NCBI GenBank assembly: GCA_009843735.1
Contig: VYCW01000053.1
Location: forward strand, 1-37,863
Origin: Acidimicrobiaceae bacterium
GTDB lineage: Bacteria > Actinomycetota > Acidimicrobiia > Acidimicrobiales > Aldehydirespiratoraceae
Direction of reading: 5' to 3'
DNA length: 37,863 nucleotides
Shown: positions 22,301 to 30,236 of the stretch, in pieces
Layout of the letters: every line of letters starts with the position of its first letter
Numbering within the stretch: position 1 is the stretch's first letter
The notes under the pieces: generated by a model
What the model was told of the DNA's origin: nothing
Databases searched by the model: none
Seen by the model: only the letters and a program-made list of their open reading frames with translations
Translations under genes and position numbers: made by a program

Positions 22301-23521
22301 ATGTCTAGGCTGCGGCGCCTCGGTGGCGCGCTCCTGCTGATCGGGTCGGCGGCGGCCATGATGGCCACGGCCGCGCTGGCCCAGGGCGATGATCGGATCG
22401 CCGACATACGCAGCCAGAGAGAGCAGCTAGCCCGGGAAGCCGCAGAGGTCGCGAGCCAGGTGGACGCGCTCATAGCCGACGACCAGGCCCTCATCGCCGC
22501 CCTCGAGGATCTGGACGGCTACATAGGGCTGCAGCAGACCCGCATCGGCGCCGCCGAGGCAGCAATCGCAGCCTCCGAGGCCGAGGCCTCAGCAGCCCGG
22601 GCCGAGGCCGAGTGGCTGGTCGACGAGATCGACTCGATACGCGACCGGCTGCGCCAGCGGGCCATCGCGGCCTACGTGCAGCCGTCGGCCGACACCTTCG
22701 ACCAGCTGGCCAGCAACACTCTCAACGACGGCGCGGTGCGCATGTTCCTGCTCGACCTGGCCATCGGCAACGAGCTGGAGATCGCGGACGAGCTGAGAAC
22801 CGCCGAGGCCCAGCTCGAAGTGGTGCGCAGGCGTGCCGTGTCCCGAGCCGAGGAGGCCGATAGGGAGCGGCAGGCCCAGCAGCAGCGGCTGGCCGACTAT
22901 GAGGACGCCCGGCTCGCGGCGGTGGAGCTGCGGGCCGAGATCCAGTCCCGCATCGAGGAGTGGGAGGTCGTCTCGGCCGAGATCGAGCAGGCCGACAAGG
23001 AGATGGAGCAGGAGATCTTCCGCATCGAGGAAGAGATCCGCCGCGCCGAGGAGGAGCGCCGCCGCCAGGAGGAGGAGGCTCGCCGGGCCGCGATCGAGGC
23101 CCAGCGCCGAGCCCACGAGGCCGCCAACGGCCCGTTCCAGTTGGTGGCCTGGCCCGCAGACGGCGAGAAGACCTCGGGCTTCGGGCCGCGGGTCCACCCC
23201 ATCTTCGGGTCGGTGCGCCAGCACAACGGCATAGACATCGGCGGCGACACCGGCGACCGGGTCCGGGCCGCCCGCTCCGGCGAGGTGATCCTCGCCGGTC
23301 AGCGCGGCGGCTTCGGCAACACCATCGTCGTCTACCACGGGCTCGGATACAGCACGCTCTACGCCCATCTGAGCCGGATCGACGTGTCGGAGGGCCAGGA
23401 GGTCGCCAGCGGCGACCGCATCGGAGCCATCGGCTCGACCGGCTGGTCGACCGGACCCCACCTGCACTTCGAGCTGCGCATCGACGGCCGGGCCGTCGAC
23501 CCCACCCCCTACCTGCCGTGA
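22301..23521 (+). CDS. Secreted coiled-coil M23 peptidase (EnvC/RipA-like architecture)
   Basis: The 406 residues begin with a signal peptide (MSRLRRLGGALLLIGSAAAM, with a cut likely after ALA near residue 27). Residues about 30-275 are mostly coiled coil rich in Ala, Glu and Arg, including a highly charged EEEIRRAEEERRRQEEEARR stretch. The M23 domain fills residues 285-406. Zinc ligands are intact: SGFGPRVHP, QHNGIDI and GPHLHFELRIDG. The layout recalls EnvC, which acts at the division site and activates amidases, but EnvC has lost zinc ligands and this protein has not, so it may cut peptidoglycan itself. It has its own leaderless-type promoter with three iterons. thiN follows after 31 bp. 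Confidence 0.9.
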   Translation: MSRLRRLGGALLLIGSAAAMMATAALAQGDDRIADIRSQREQLAREAAEVASQVDALIADDQALIAALEDLDGYIGLQQTRIGAAEAAIAASEAEASAARAEAEWLVDEIDSIRDRLRQRAIAAYVQPSADTFDQLASNTLNDGAVRMFLLDLAIGNELEIADELRTAEAQLEVVRRRAVSRAEEADRERQAQQQRLADYEDARLAAVELRAEIQSRIEEWEVVSAEIEQADKEMEQEIFRIEEEIRRAEEERRRQEEEARRAAIEAQRRAHEAANGPFQLVAWPADGEKTSGFGPRVHPIFGSVRQHNGIDIGGDTGDRVRAARSGEVILAGQRGGFGNTIVVYHGLGYSTLYAHLSRIDVSEGQEVASGDRIGAIGSTGWSTGPHLHFELRIDGRAVDPTPYLP

Positions 23522-23552
23522 CGCTCAGCGCAAACGCGGCGCCTGCGGCTTC

Positions 23553-24215
23553 GTGAAACGTCGAACATGGGCGCTGCTGGTGGCCGGCGACCAGCACGGC
23601 GACCCGCCCGCGACCGGATCCCCCGACCTTGTGATCGCCGCTGACGGCGGGCTGGACGCGGCCCGGCGCTGGCGACTGCGCGTCGATGCCGTGGTGGGCG
23701 ACCTGGACTCCGCGAGCGAGGCCGCGATGGATTGGGCCAAGCACTGCGGCGCGGCCGTCGACGCCCACCCTGTCGACAAGGACGCCACCGATCTCGAGCT
23801 GGCCATGGCCTCGGCGCTGGGCCAGGTCGAGGCCGTGCATGTGCTGCTGCCCGCGGGGGGACGGCTCGATCAGGCGATGGCCAGCCTGGCCGTGCTGGCC
23901 TCGTCTCGCTGGTCGGCGTTGGAGGTGTCGGCCACGGTCGGGGAGGCCCATGTGACCGTGGTGCGGGGACTGCGCCGCCTCCGCGGCGAGGTCGGTGAGG
24001 TCGTGTCACTGCTGGCTGTCGGCGGGCCCGCGCTGGTGGCGTCCACCTCCGGCCTGCTGTTCCCGCTGGTCGAGGAAGCGCTCAGCCCGACCTCCGGACG
24101 GGGCACGTCGAACGTGATCGTGGCCGCGCCGCCGACGGTGGATGTGGTCGAGGGAGTTCTGCTGGCCATCCGCCCGAGCGGCGCGCCCTCCGATTCCGGC
24201 CTGGCCGCGGAGTAG
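23553..24215 (+). CDS. thiN: Thiamine pyrophosphokinase
   Basis: Transfers pyrophosphate from ATP to thiamine to give the cofactor TPP, in the cytosol. The 220 residues match the family: AADGGLDAA and VVGDLDSAS in the catalytic domain, KDATDLELAM, and GGRLDQAMAS, where most enzymes have GGRxDH. A short C-terminal substrate-binding part includes GRGTSNVIV. The Gln in place of the usual His is a mild deviation. The start is a GTG at 23553, 31 bp after the M23 peptidase, so it is probably in the same transcript. I see no TPP riboswitch upstream, which suits a salvage enzyme not controlled by thiamine. Confidence 0.88.
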   Translation: MKRRTWALLVAGDQHGDPPATGSPDLVIAADGGLDAARRWRLRVDAVVGDLDSASEAAMDWAKHCGAAVDAHPVDKDATDLELAMASALGQVEAVHVLLPAGGRLDQAMASLAVLASSRWSALEVSATVGEAHVTVVRGLRRLRGEVGEVVSLLAVGGPALVASTSGLLFPLVEEALSPTSGRGTSNVIVAAPPTVDVVEGVLLAIRPSGAPSDSGLAAE

Positions 24216-24252
24216 AGGGCGCCTCCGCGCGGGGCGGTTTGCGCCCATTCGC

Positions 24253-24269
24253 GGACGCTCCTAGCGTCC
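24253..24269 (+). promoter_or_regulatory. Aminotransferase promoter: -10 box inside inverted repeat
   Basis: GGACGCT-CCT-AGCGTCC is a perfect 7-bp inverted repeat. It contains TAGCGT (24262-24267), which ends 6 nt before the GTG start at 24274. The arrangement matches the ddl promoter, where TAGCGT also lies in a palindrome. Confidence 0.5.
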
Positions 24270-24273
24270 CGCC

Positions 24274-25467
24274 GTGAGCTTCGACATGACGGCCCTGCTC
24301 CGGCGGGATCTCCCCGACGGTGAGGCCCGCTGGAGCGGCGATCCGCCGTTCAATTTCGTCGGCGGCCACAACGATCCGGCCAGCGTGCCCTTCGGCGGGT
24401 TCGCCGAGGCCGCCGCGGTCGCGCTGGCCCGCCACGGGCCGGCCCTGGCCCGTTACAACCTCGGGGGCAGCCCCCAGGGCCATCTGCCCCTGCGAGAGTT
24501 CATCGCGGCCGCGCTCGACCGGCGGGCCCAGATGCCGACGGACCCGTCGGAGGTCCTGGTCACCTCGGGATCGTTGCAGGCGCTCGACCTCGTCAACGCC
24601 GCGATGCTGGCGCCCGGCGACCCGGTCGTGGTGGAGGAGGCCACCTATGCCGGGACGTTGAGCCGGCTGGCCGAGCGGGGCGCAGAGGTGCACGGCGTGG
24701 GCCTGGACCGCGACGGCATCCGCATCGACCACCTCGATGAGATCCTCGGGAACCTCGCGGCCCGGGGGCGTCGGCCGAAGTTCGTCTACACCATCCCCAC
24801 CGTGCAGAACCCGACCGGCACGGTCATGCCCGTCGAACGGCGCCACCAGCTGCTGGAGGTGGCCCGCCGCCACCGGGTGGCCATCTTCGAGGACGACTGC
24901 TACGCCGACCTGGTCTTCGACGGGAGCCGCCCACCCACGATCCGCTCGCTAGATACGACCGGAGGGCAGGTCGTGTACTGCGGCTCGTTCTCCAAGACGC
25001 TGGCCCCGGCGCTGCGGGTGGGCTACATCGTGGCCGACTGGCCGCTGATGGGAAGGCTCCTGGCCCTCAAGACCGACGCCGGCTCGGGGGCGCTGGAGCA
25101 GATCGTCATCGCGGAGTACGCGACCGCCCACTTCGACGCGCACGTGGCCCAGCTGACCGGGGTGCTCGACTCCAAGTGCCGGGCCATGGCCGCCGCGCTG
25201 CGCGACAACCTCGCCGGCGTCGCCGAGTTCGATCCGCCCAAGGGCGGGATCTTCCTGTGGGCGTCGCTGCCGCCGGGAGTCGACACCGCCGAACTGGTCG
25301 CGCCCGCGGCTGCGGCCGGCGTGGAGTTCAACCCGGGCGCCGGGTGGTGCGTGGACCCGGCGTACGGGGCCAGCCGGATGCGCCTGTGCTTCGGCCATCT
25401 CCCAACCGAGGCCATCGCCGAGGGCATCGCGGCCCTGGCCGGAGTCGTGCACGCCAGCCTCGACTGA
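24274..25467 (+). CDS. PLP-dependent aminotransferase, class I/II
   Basis: A 397-residue fold-type I aminotransferase. The PLP lysine is K241 in CGSFSKTLAPALRVGY, the cofactor-phosphate region includes SGSLQALDL (98-106), and PTVQNPTGTVMP and EDDCYADL carry the ring-binding Asn and Asp/Tyr. It resembles the 2-aminoadipate/LysN and MocR-catalytic-domain group, without the N-terminal GntR DNA-binding domain. The substrate is uncertain; aromatic or branched amino acids and 2-aminoadipate are options. The GTG start is 6 nt after a TAGCGT box, so it probably has its own leaderless promoter. It converges on the ABC ATPase gene with 19 bp between the stops and no clear terminator. Confidence 0.88.
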   Translation: MSFDMTALLRRDLPDGEARWSGDPPFNFVGGHNDPASVPFGGFAEAAAVALARHGPALARYNLGGSPQGHLPLREFIAAALDRRAQMPTDPSEVLVTSGSLQALDLVNAAMLAPGDPVVVEEATYAGTLSRLAERGAEVHGVGLDRDGIRIDHLDEILGNLAARGRRPKFVYTIPTVQNPTGTVMPVERRHQLLEVARRHRVAIFEDDCYADLVFDGSRPPTIRSLDTTGGQVVYCGSFSKTLAPALRVGYIVADWPLMGRLLALKTDAGSGALEQIVIAEYATAHFDAHVAQLTGVLDSKCRAMAAALRDNLAGVAEFDPPKGGIFLWASLPPGVDTAELVAPAAAAGVEFNPGAGWCVDPAYGASRMRLCFGHLPTEAIAEGIAALAGVVHASLD

Positions 25468-25486
25468 CGCACAGGCCGAACTGGAG

Positions 25487-26311
25487 CTACCGGCTGGATC
25501 TGGGGGCCCAGGCCGTCCAGCGGCCGTGGCGGCGCTCCAGTTCGAGTTCCAGCCCGAAGCACTCCGAGAGGGTCGCGCCGGTCAGCGTCTCGGAGATCGG
25601 CCCGGCGGCCAGCACGGTCCCGGCCCGGAGCAGCAGGACGTGGGTGAAGCCGTCGGGGATCTCATCGGCGTGATGGGTTACCAGCACCAGCGGGGGAGTG
25701 GCCGGGTCGGCGGCCAGGTCCTGCAGCGTGCCTATCAGCTGCTCGCGGCCCGAGAGGTCGAGCCCGGCGTTGGGCTCGTCCAGCACGATCACCTCGGGAT
25801 CCAGTGCCATGGCCCGGGCCAGCAGGACCCGCTGGCGCTCGCCGGATGAGAGGGTGCCGAAGCGTTGCTCGGCGCGGTGACCGCAGCCGACCCGTTTCAG
25901 GTCGGCCAGCGCCTTGCGGGAGTCCTCGTCGTCGTAGGCGTGCCACCAGGGCTCCAGGGCGGCGTGCTTGGCCGTCATCACCGCCTCCAGCGCGGTGAGC
26001 GATGGCCGGAGCATGTCGGCCATCGCGGCGCTGGTGAAACCCACCCGTGCCCGCAGCCGCCTCACGTCGGTGCGCCCCAGCCGCTCGCCGAGCAACTCGA
26101 CGGTGCCCGCCGACGGGTGCTCCCACATGGTGGCGATGCGCACGAGGGTGGTCTTGCCCGAGCCGTTGGGGCCGAGCACCACCCACCGTTGCCCCGGATG
26201 CACCTCCCAGTCGATGCCGCGCAGCACTTCGGTGCCGTCGATAGTGCGTCTCACACCCCTGAGCGACAGCACCGCTCGGTTCGATGCGCCCGTGCCGTCG
26301 GTGGTGCTCAC
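25487..26311 (-). CDS. ABC transporter ATP-binding protein (single NBD)
   Basis: A 274-residue nucleotide-binding domain with Walker A GPNGSGKTT, signature LSSGERQRV, Walker B VIVLDEPNAGLD and H-loop THHADEIPDG. All catalytic residues are intact. No membrane subunit of matching type is adjacent; the upstream neighbours are exporters that carry their own NBDs. It resembles stand-alone ATPases such as YlmA or ModF-like proteins. The GTG start at 26309-26311 overlaps the exporter stop in GTGA, which makes co-translation likely and rules out the longer frame that starts inside the exporter gene. Partner and substrate unknown. Confidence 0.85.
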   Translation of the reverse strand: MSTTDGTGASNRAVLSLRGVRRTIDGTEVLRGIDWEVHPGQRWVVLGPNGSGKTTLVRIATMWEHPSAGTVELLGERLGRTDVRRLRARVGFTSAAMADMLRPSLTALEAVMTAKHAALEPWWHAYDDEDSRKALADLKRVGCGHRAEQRFGTLSSGERQRVLLARAMALDPEVIVLDEPNAGLDLSGREQLIGTLQDLAADPATPPLVLVTHHADEIPDGFTHVLLLRAGTVLAAGPISETLTGATLSECFGLELELERRHGRWTAWAPRSSR

Positions 26312-28257
26312 AGGACACCACCGTCGTGTTCGGGCCCTGTGTCCGGCCTGGCACCCTCGGAATGACTCTGCCACATGGCGAACATGGTCGCATAACGTCC
26401 CCCCGCGGCTACCAGTTCGCTATGGGTGCCCAACTCGGCTATCCGCCCGCCGTCCACTACCACGATGCGGTCCGCCCGGCGGGCGGTGGCCAGCCGGTGG
26501 GCGATCACCACCGCCGTCCGGCCGCTCAACAGGACATCGAGTGCCAGCTCTATCTGAAATTCCGAACGCAGGTCCAGGTTGCTGGTGGCCTCGTCGAGGA
26601 CCAGCACCCGCGGCTGGGAGACGAACGTGCGGGCCAGGGCCAGCAGCTGGCGCTCGCCCGCGGAGATGGTCGAACCCCGCTCGTGGATGATGCCGTCGAG
26701 GCCACCGAGGCGGTCCACCACATCGTCGACGCCGACGGCCCGCAACGCCTCGTGCAACTGGTCGTCGTCGGCTTCGGGCCGGGCGAATCCCACGTTGTCG
26801 CGCACCGTTCCCGCGAACAGGAAGGGCTCCTGGGGGACCATCCCGATCTGGGAGCGCAGGCTGGTGATCGTGACGTCCCGCAGGTCGTGGCCGTCGATCA
26901 GTACCGCTCCGCTGGTGGGGTCGTACAGGCGGGCGATCAACCGGGCCAGCGTGGTCTTGCCCGAACCGGTCTCGCCCACCACCGCCAGCGTCTCGCCGGC
27001 GGCGACCTGCAGGCTCACCTCGTGGAGGACCTCACGGTCGGCGCGGTAGCCGAACGACACCCGATCGAAGACGATCTCGCCCCGGATCGGGGCAAGGTCG
27101 GCCGCGCCGGGCCGATCGGCCACCGTCGGCTCGGTGGCGAACAGCTCACGGAGCTTGGCGATGGCCGCGCCGCCCTGCTGGTAGGCGTTGTAGAGCTGGA
27201 CCAGGGCCTGCACGGGGGCGAAGAAGGCGGTCAGGAACAGCAGGTAGGCGGCCAGCTCGCCCACGGTGATGCGCCCGCTGGCGGTCATCGCCCCGCCCAC
27301 CCCGAGGAGTACGGCCTGGGTGGCGATGCCGATGGCCTCGCTGCCCGGCCCGTACAGCGAGTTGGCCCGGGAGGCCCGGAGGTTGGCGTCACGGTGGCGG
27401 ACGACGACGTCGCGGTGCTCGGCGACGCTGGCGTCCCGGCGGTCGTGGGCCGCGATCACCCGGATCCCGGCCAGGGACTCCGAGAGGTTGCCCAGGAGAT
27501 CGCCGATCCGGTCCCGCACGGTGCGGTAGTCGGCCGCGGCCCGGCGCCGGAACCACATCGAGGCCGCCACCGTGGGCGGCACCGCGGCCACCAGGGTGAC
27601 GATGGCCAGCAGCGGGTCGTAGCTGAAGAGCAGGCCGGTGATCACCACCAGGGTCAGGGCCTGCACCGCGAAGTTGACGATCCCCTCCTGGAACAGCACC
27701 GACAGGGCCTCGATGTCCGAGGTCATCCGGGTCAGCAGCACGCCCGCCTTCTCGTCGGTGTAGAAGTCCATGCCCTGGCGCTGCATGTGGGCGAAGGTCC
27801 GGATGCGGAGGCGCTCCATCAGCCGCTCGCCGAGGCGGCCGGTGAATGCGGTGCGCACCGCGCCGAGCGCGGCGGCAATCACCAGCAGTCCCGCATAGGC
27901 CAGGGCCGCGGCCGCAAGGATGCCGCGGTTGCCGGCCAGGATGCCATCGTCCACGCCGATCTGGGTGAGGACCGGTCCGAGTTGTATCGCCACTGTCTCA
28001 ACAGCCACCAAGGCGAAGGCCGCGGCCAGCCGGTAGCGGTGTGGCCGCAGGAACCTCCGGAGCCCGAATTGCCGGTCCGACTCGTCGGCCTCCCGCAACC
28101 AGGCCACCGTCGGCTCGGGGTGCTCGGGCTCGTCCAGCAGGACTTGCTCGACCCTGGTCCGTAGATCGCCGGGCACCTCGGCGTGGGGCAGGCCGGCCGC
28201 GGCCGCGGCCTGCACCGCACTGGGACCGCTGCGCATACCGACGGGCGAGTTGAACAT
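26308..28257 (-). CDS. ABC exporter half-transporter with the canonical ATP site
   Basis: The 649 residues form a TMD-NBD exporter. An N-terminal extension of about 70 residues is followed by six membrane helices and then the NBD. Walker A is GETGSGKTT, Q-loop VPQEPFLF, Walker B VLVLDEATSNLD with the catalytic Glu, and H-loop IAHRLAT. The signature deviates (STISAGERQ rather than SGGQ). Together with the upstream partner this is the pattern of heterodimeric exporters such as TM287/288 or TmrAB, where one ATP site is degenerate. The ATG lies 3 nt after the partner stop. Substrate could be a lipid or drug; nothing in the sequence decides. Confidence 0.92.
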   Translation of the reverse strand: MFNSPVGMRSGPSAVQAAAAAGLPHAEVPGDLRTRVEQVLLDEPEHPEPTVAWLREADESDRQFGLRRFLRPHRYRLAAAFALVAVETVAIQLGPVLTQIGVDDGILAGNRGILAAAALAYAGLLVIAAALGAVRTAFTGRLGERLMERLRIRTFAHMQRQGMDFYTDEKAGVLLTRMTSDIEALSVLFQEGIVNFAVQALTLVVITGLLFSYDPLLAIVTLVAAVPPTVAASMWFRRRAAADYRTVRDRIGDLLGNLSESLAGIRVIAAHDRRDASVAEHRDVVVRHRDANLRASRANSLYGPGSEAIGIATQAVLLGVGGAMTASGRITVGELAAYLLFLTAFFAPVQALVQLYNAYQQGGAAIAKLRELFATEPTVADRPGAADLAPIRGEIVFDRVSFGYRADREVLHEVSLQVAAGETLAVVGETGSGKTTLARLIARLYDPTSGAVLIDGHDLRDVTITSLRSQIGMVPQEPFLFAGTVRDNVGFARPEADDDQLHEALRAVGVDDVVDRLGGLDGIIHERGSTISAGERQLLALARTFVSQPRVLVLDEATSNLDLRSEFQIELALDVLLSGRTAVVIAHRLATARRADRIVVVDGGRIAELGTHSELVAAGGRYATMFAMWQSHSEGARPDTGPEHDGGVL

Positions 28258-28260
28258 CAG

Positions 28261-30081
28261 TCAGCCCACACGGCCGATCCCGAGCTGTGGCGGATCCGCC
28301 GGGGCGCCGCCCGTGTCGTCGGTGGCGCCGATGTCGGTGAGGACCCGGGCGTATTCGGGGACGGTCGCCAGCAGCCCCCGGTGGCTGCCGGTGGCCGCCA
28401 CCCGGCCGCCCGAGATGAAGACGACCCTGTCGGCCAGAGCGATCGTCGACAGCCGGTGAGCGATCAGGATGGTGGTGCGCTGCGTGCGCCGCTCCCGCAG
28501 GGCGGCATGGATCCGCTCCTCGACCTCGCTGTCGATCGCGCTGGTGGCGTCGTCGAGCACCAGCACCGCCGGGTCGGCCAGCAGCGCCCTGGCGATGGCC
28601 AGGCGCTGGCGCTGCCCGCCGGAGATGGTCGAGCCCCGCTCGCCGAGCTCGGTGTCGGTCCCCGACGGCATCGAGGCCACGAAGCGCCCGGCGGCCGCGT
28701 CGACGAGGGCCACGGCCACCGACGCCTCGTCGGCGTCGGGCCGGGCGAAGGCCACGTTGTCTCGGACGCTGGTGGCGAACAGGAACGGATCGTCGGTCAC
28801 CACGGTCACGGACCTGCGCAGATCCGACAGGCGCAGGTCCCGGACGTCGATGCCGTCGATGCGGACCGCGCCCCGGTCCACGTCGTAGAAGCGGGGCAGC
28901 AGCCGGGCGATGGTGCTCTTGCCGCTGCCGGTGCGGCCCACCACCGCCACGGTCTCGCCGGGCTCGACCGTCAGGCTGAAGTCCTCGATCACCCGGGTGC
29001 TGCCGCCGGCGGCGCTGGAGCTGGTCGTGTACGCGAAGGTCACATCGTCGAGCTCCACCCGCCCGACCGGCTCGGTGAGCGTCACGGCGTTGGGGGGCTC
29101 GGTGATCTCGGGGGACTCGTCGAGGATCTCGAAGACGCGCTGGGCCGCGGCCGAGGCCCGCTGCCACTGGATCATCACGAACCCGATCATCCGGAACGGC
29201 GCGGCCATGATCAGCACGTATGCGTTGAAGGCCACGATGTCGCCCACCGCGACGCTGCCGTCGATGGCCAGCAGGCCCCCGACGAGCAGCACCAGCGCCA
29301 GCCCGAGGCGGGGCAGGGCTTCCATGATGGGCGCGTGGCGGGCCCGAGCGTCCGCGGTGGCTGTGCCGGCCCAGCGCAGCCGCCGGGCGGACCGGGCCAG
29401 CGTCCTCACCTGGTTGTGCTCCTGGGCGAAGGTCCTCACGATCTGGGCGCCCTGGATGTTCTCGTCCACGATCGTGGCCAGGTCCGCCATCCGGGCCTGG
29501 GTCACCCAGCTGAGAGGGAACACCCGGTTCCTGAGCCGGATGCCGACGTACAGCACCAGCGGGAGGGGAGCCATGGCGACCAGGGTCAGGGGCAGCGACA
29601 GCCACACCATCGCGGCGGTCCCCATGACCAGCATCACCATCTGGGTGGCCACCAGCGGGGCGAACGCGAACAGCAGCTGGATGGAGCGGATGTCGCTGTT
29701 GGCCCGCGAGATGACCTGACCCGTCTGGGTCCGGTCCCAGTAGGAGAACGAGAGCTCGGTCAGCCGCTCGTACACCAGGTTGCGCAGGTCGGCGTCGAGG
29801 CGGTGAGCGGAGCGGAACAGCCCGTAGCGGTAGGCGTATCCCAGCCCGAAGCGGGCCGCGCCCAGCACGGCCAGGGCCAGCACCCACTGGCTCAGGTCAT
29901 CTCCGGCGGCTGCGGCGTCCACGCCGCGGCCGATCACGATCGGCACCGCCACCGTCACGGCCACCACGGCCAGCCCGGCCGCCACCGCGGCCGCGAACAC
30001 CGGTCGCTGCCGGGCGAAGACGGGCAGGATCCGGCGGATCCACCCGAGGCTGCGATCTGGGTTCAGTCCCGGCGAGGGCAT
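28261..30081 (-). CDS. ABC exporter half-transporter with the degenerate ATP site
   Basis: The 606 residues have six membrane helices then an NBD. Walker A (GRTGSGKST), signature (STISGGQRQ) and H-loop (IAHRLST) are normal. Walker B reads VLVLDDATSAID, with Asp for the catalytic Glu, and the Q-loop reads VTDDPFLF, without Gln. These changes mark the non-hydrolysing site of a heterodimeric exporter, and the deviating signature in the partner faces the same site. The ATG at 30079-30081 is 6 nt after a minus-strand TAGCTT box, so the operon is probably leaderless; a TTG one codon earlier is an alternative. It is the first gene of exporter A, exporter B and single ATPase. Confidence 0.92.
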   Translation of the reverse strand: MPSPGLNPDRSLGWIRRILPVFARQRPVFAAAVAAGLAVVAVTVAVPIVIGRGVDAAAAGDDLSQWVLALAVLGAARFGLGYAYRYGLFRSAHRLDADLRNLVYERLTELSFSYWDRTQTGQVISRANSDIRSIQLLFAFAPLVATQMVMLVMGTAAMVWLSLPLTLVAMAPLPLVLYVGIRLRNRVFPLSWVTQARMADLATIVDENIQGAQIVRTFAQEHNQVRTLARSARRLRWAGTATADARARHAPIMEALPRLGLALVLLVGGLLAIDGSVAVGDIVAFNAYVLIMAAPFRMIGFVMIQWQRASAAAQRVFEILDESPEITEPPNAVTLTEPVGRVELDDVTFAYTTSSSAAGGSTRVIEDFSLTVEPGETVAVVGRTGSGKSTIARLLPRFYDVDRGAVRIDGIDVRDLRLSDLRRSVTVVTDDPFLFATSVRDNVAFARPDADEASVAVALVDAAAGRFVASMPSGTDTELGERGSTISGGQRQRLAIARALLADPAVLVLDDATSAIDSEVEERIHAALRERRTQRTTILIAHRLSTIALADRVVFISGGRVAATGSHRGLLATVPEYARVLTDIGATDDTGGAPADPPQLGIGRVG

Positions 30082-30087
30082 CAAGTC

Positions 30088-30093
30088 AAGCTA
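30088..30093 (-). promoter_or_regulatory. -10 box of leaderless ABC exporter operon
   Basis: TAGCTT on the minus strand ends 6 nt before the ATG of the first exporter gene, the same spacing as for aconitase. Confidence 0.5.
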
Positions 30094-30136
30094 GAGGCCG
30101 AGCGGGCAGGCGTGCGCGACCGACCTGCAAGAGCGA

Positions 30137-30182
30137 GGCCGTGGCCCGAGCGGCCCGTGAGCGGAGCGAGCAAGAGCGGGAA
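30137..30182. repeat. 46-bp dispersed element, copy 2
   Basis: Matches 2645-2690 at 43 of 46 positions in the same orientation. It lies between the divergent ABC exporter and CNNM genes, upstream of a TAGATT box. An open frame from a GTG at 30141 runs through it into the CNNM gene, but the element is probably not translated. Confidence 0.7.
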
Positions 30183-30199
30183 GCTAGGGGTGCAAGCGC

Positions 30200-30236
30200 T
30201 AGATTCGCAGGCGAAGATCCCGTCTACTTGGGAGGA
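30200..30236 (+). promoter_or_regulatory. CNNM operon promoter and ribosome site
   Basis: TAGATT (30200-30205) is a good -10 box, predicting a transcript start near 30212. A strong GGGAGGA ribosome site follows at 30230-30236. The in-frame codons downstream at suitable distance are ATA (30240) and ATC (30246); the nearest standard start is TTG at 30228, just before the ribosome site. Confidence 0.5.

Noticed and set aside
23522..23552. TPP riboswitch before thiN
   Set aside because: Only 31 bp separate thiN from the preceding gene, too short for the element, and its conserved core is absent.
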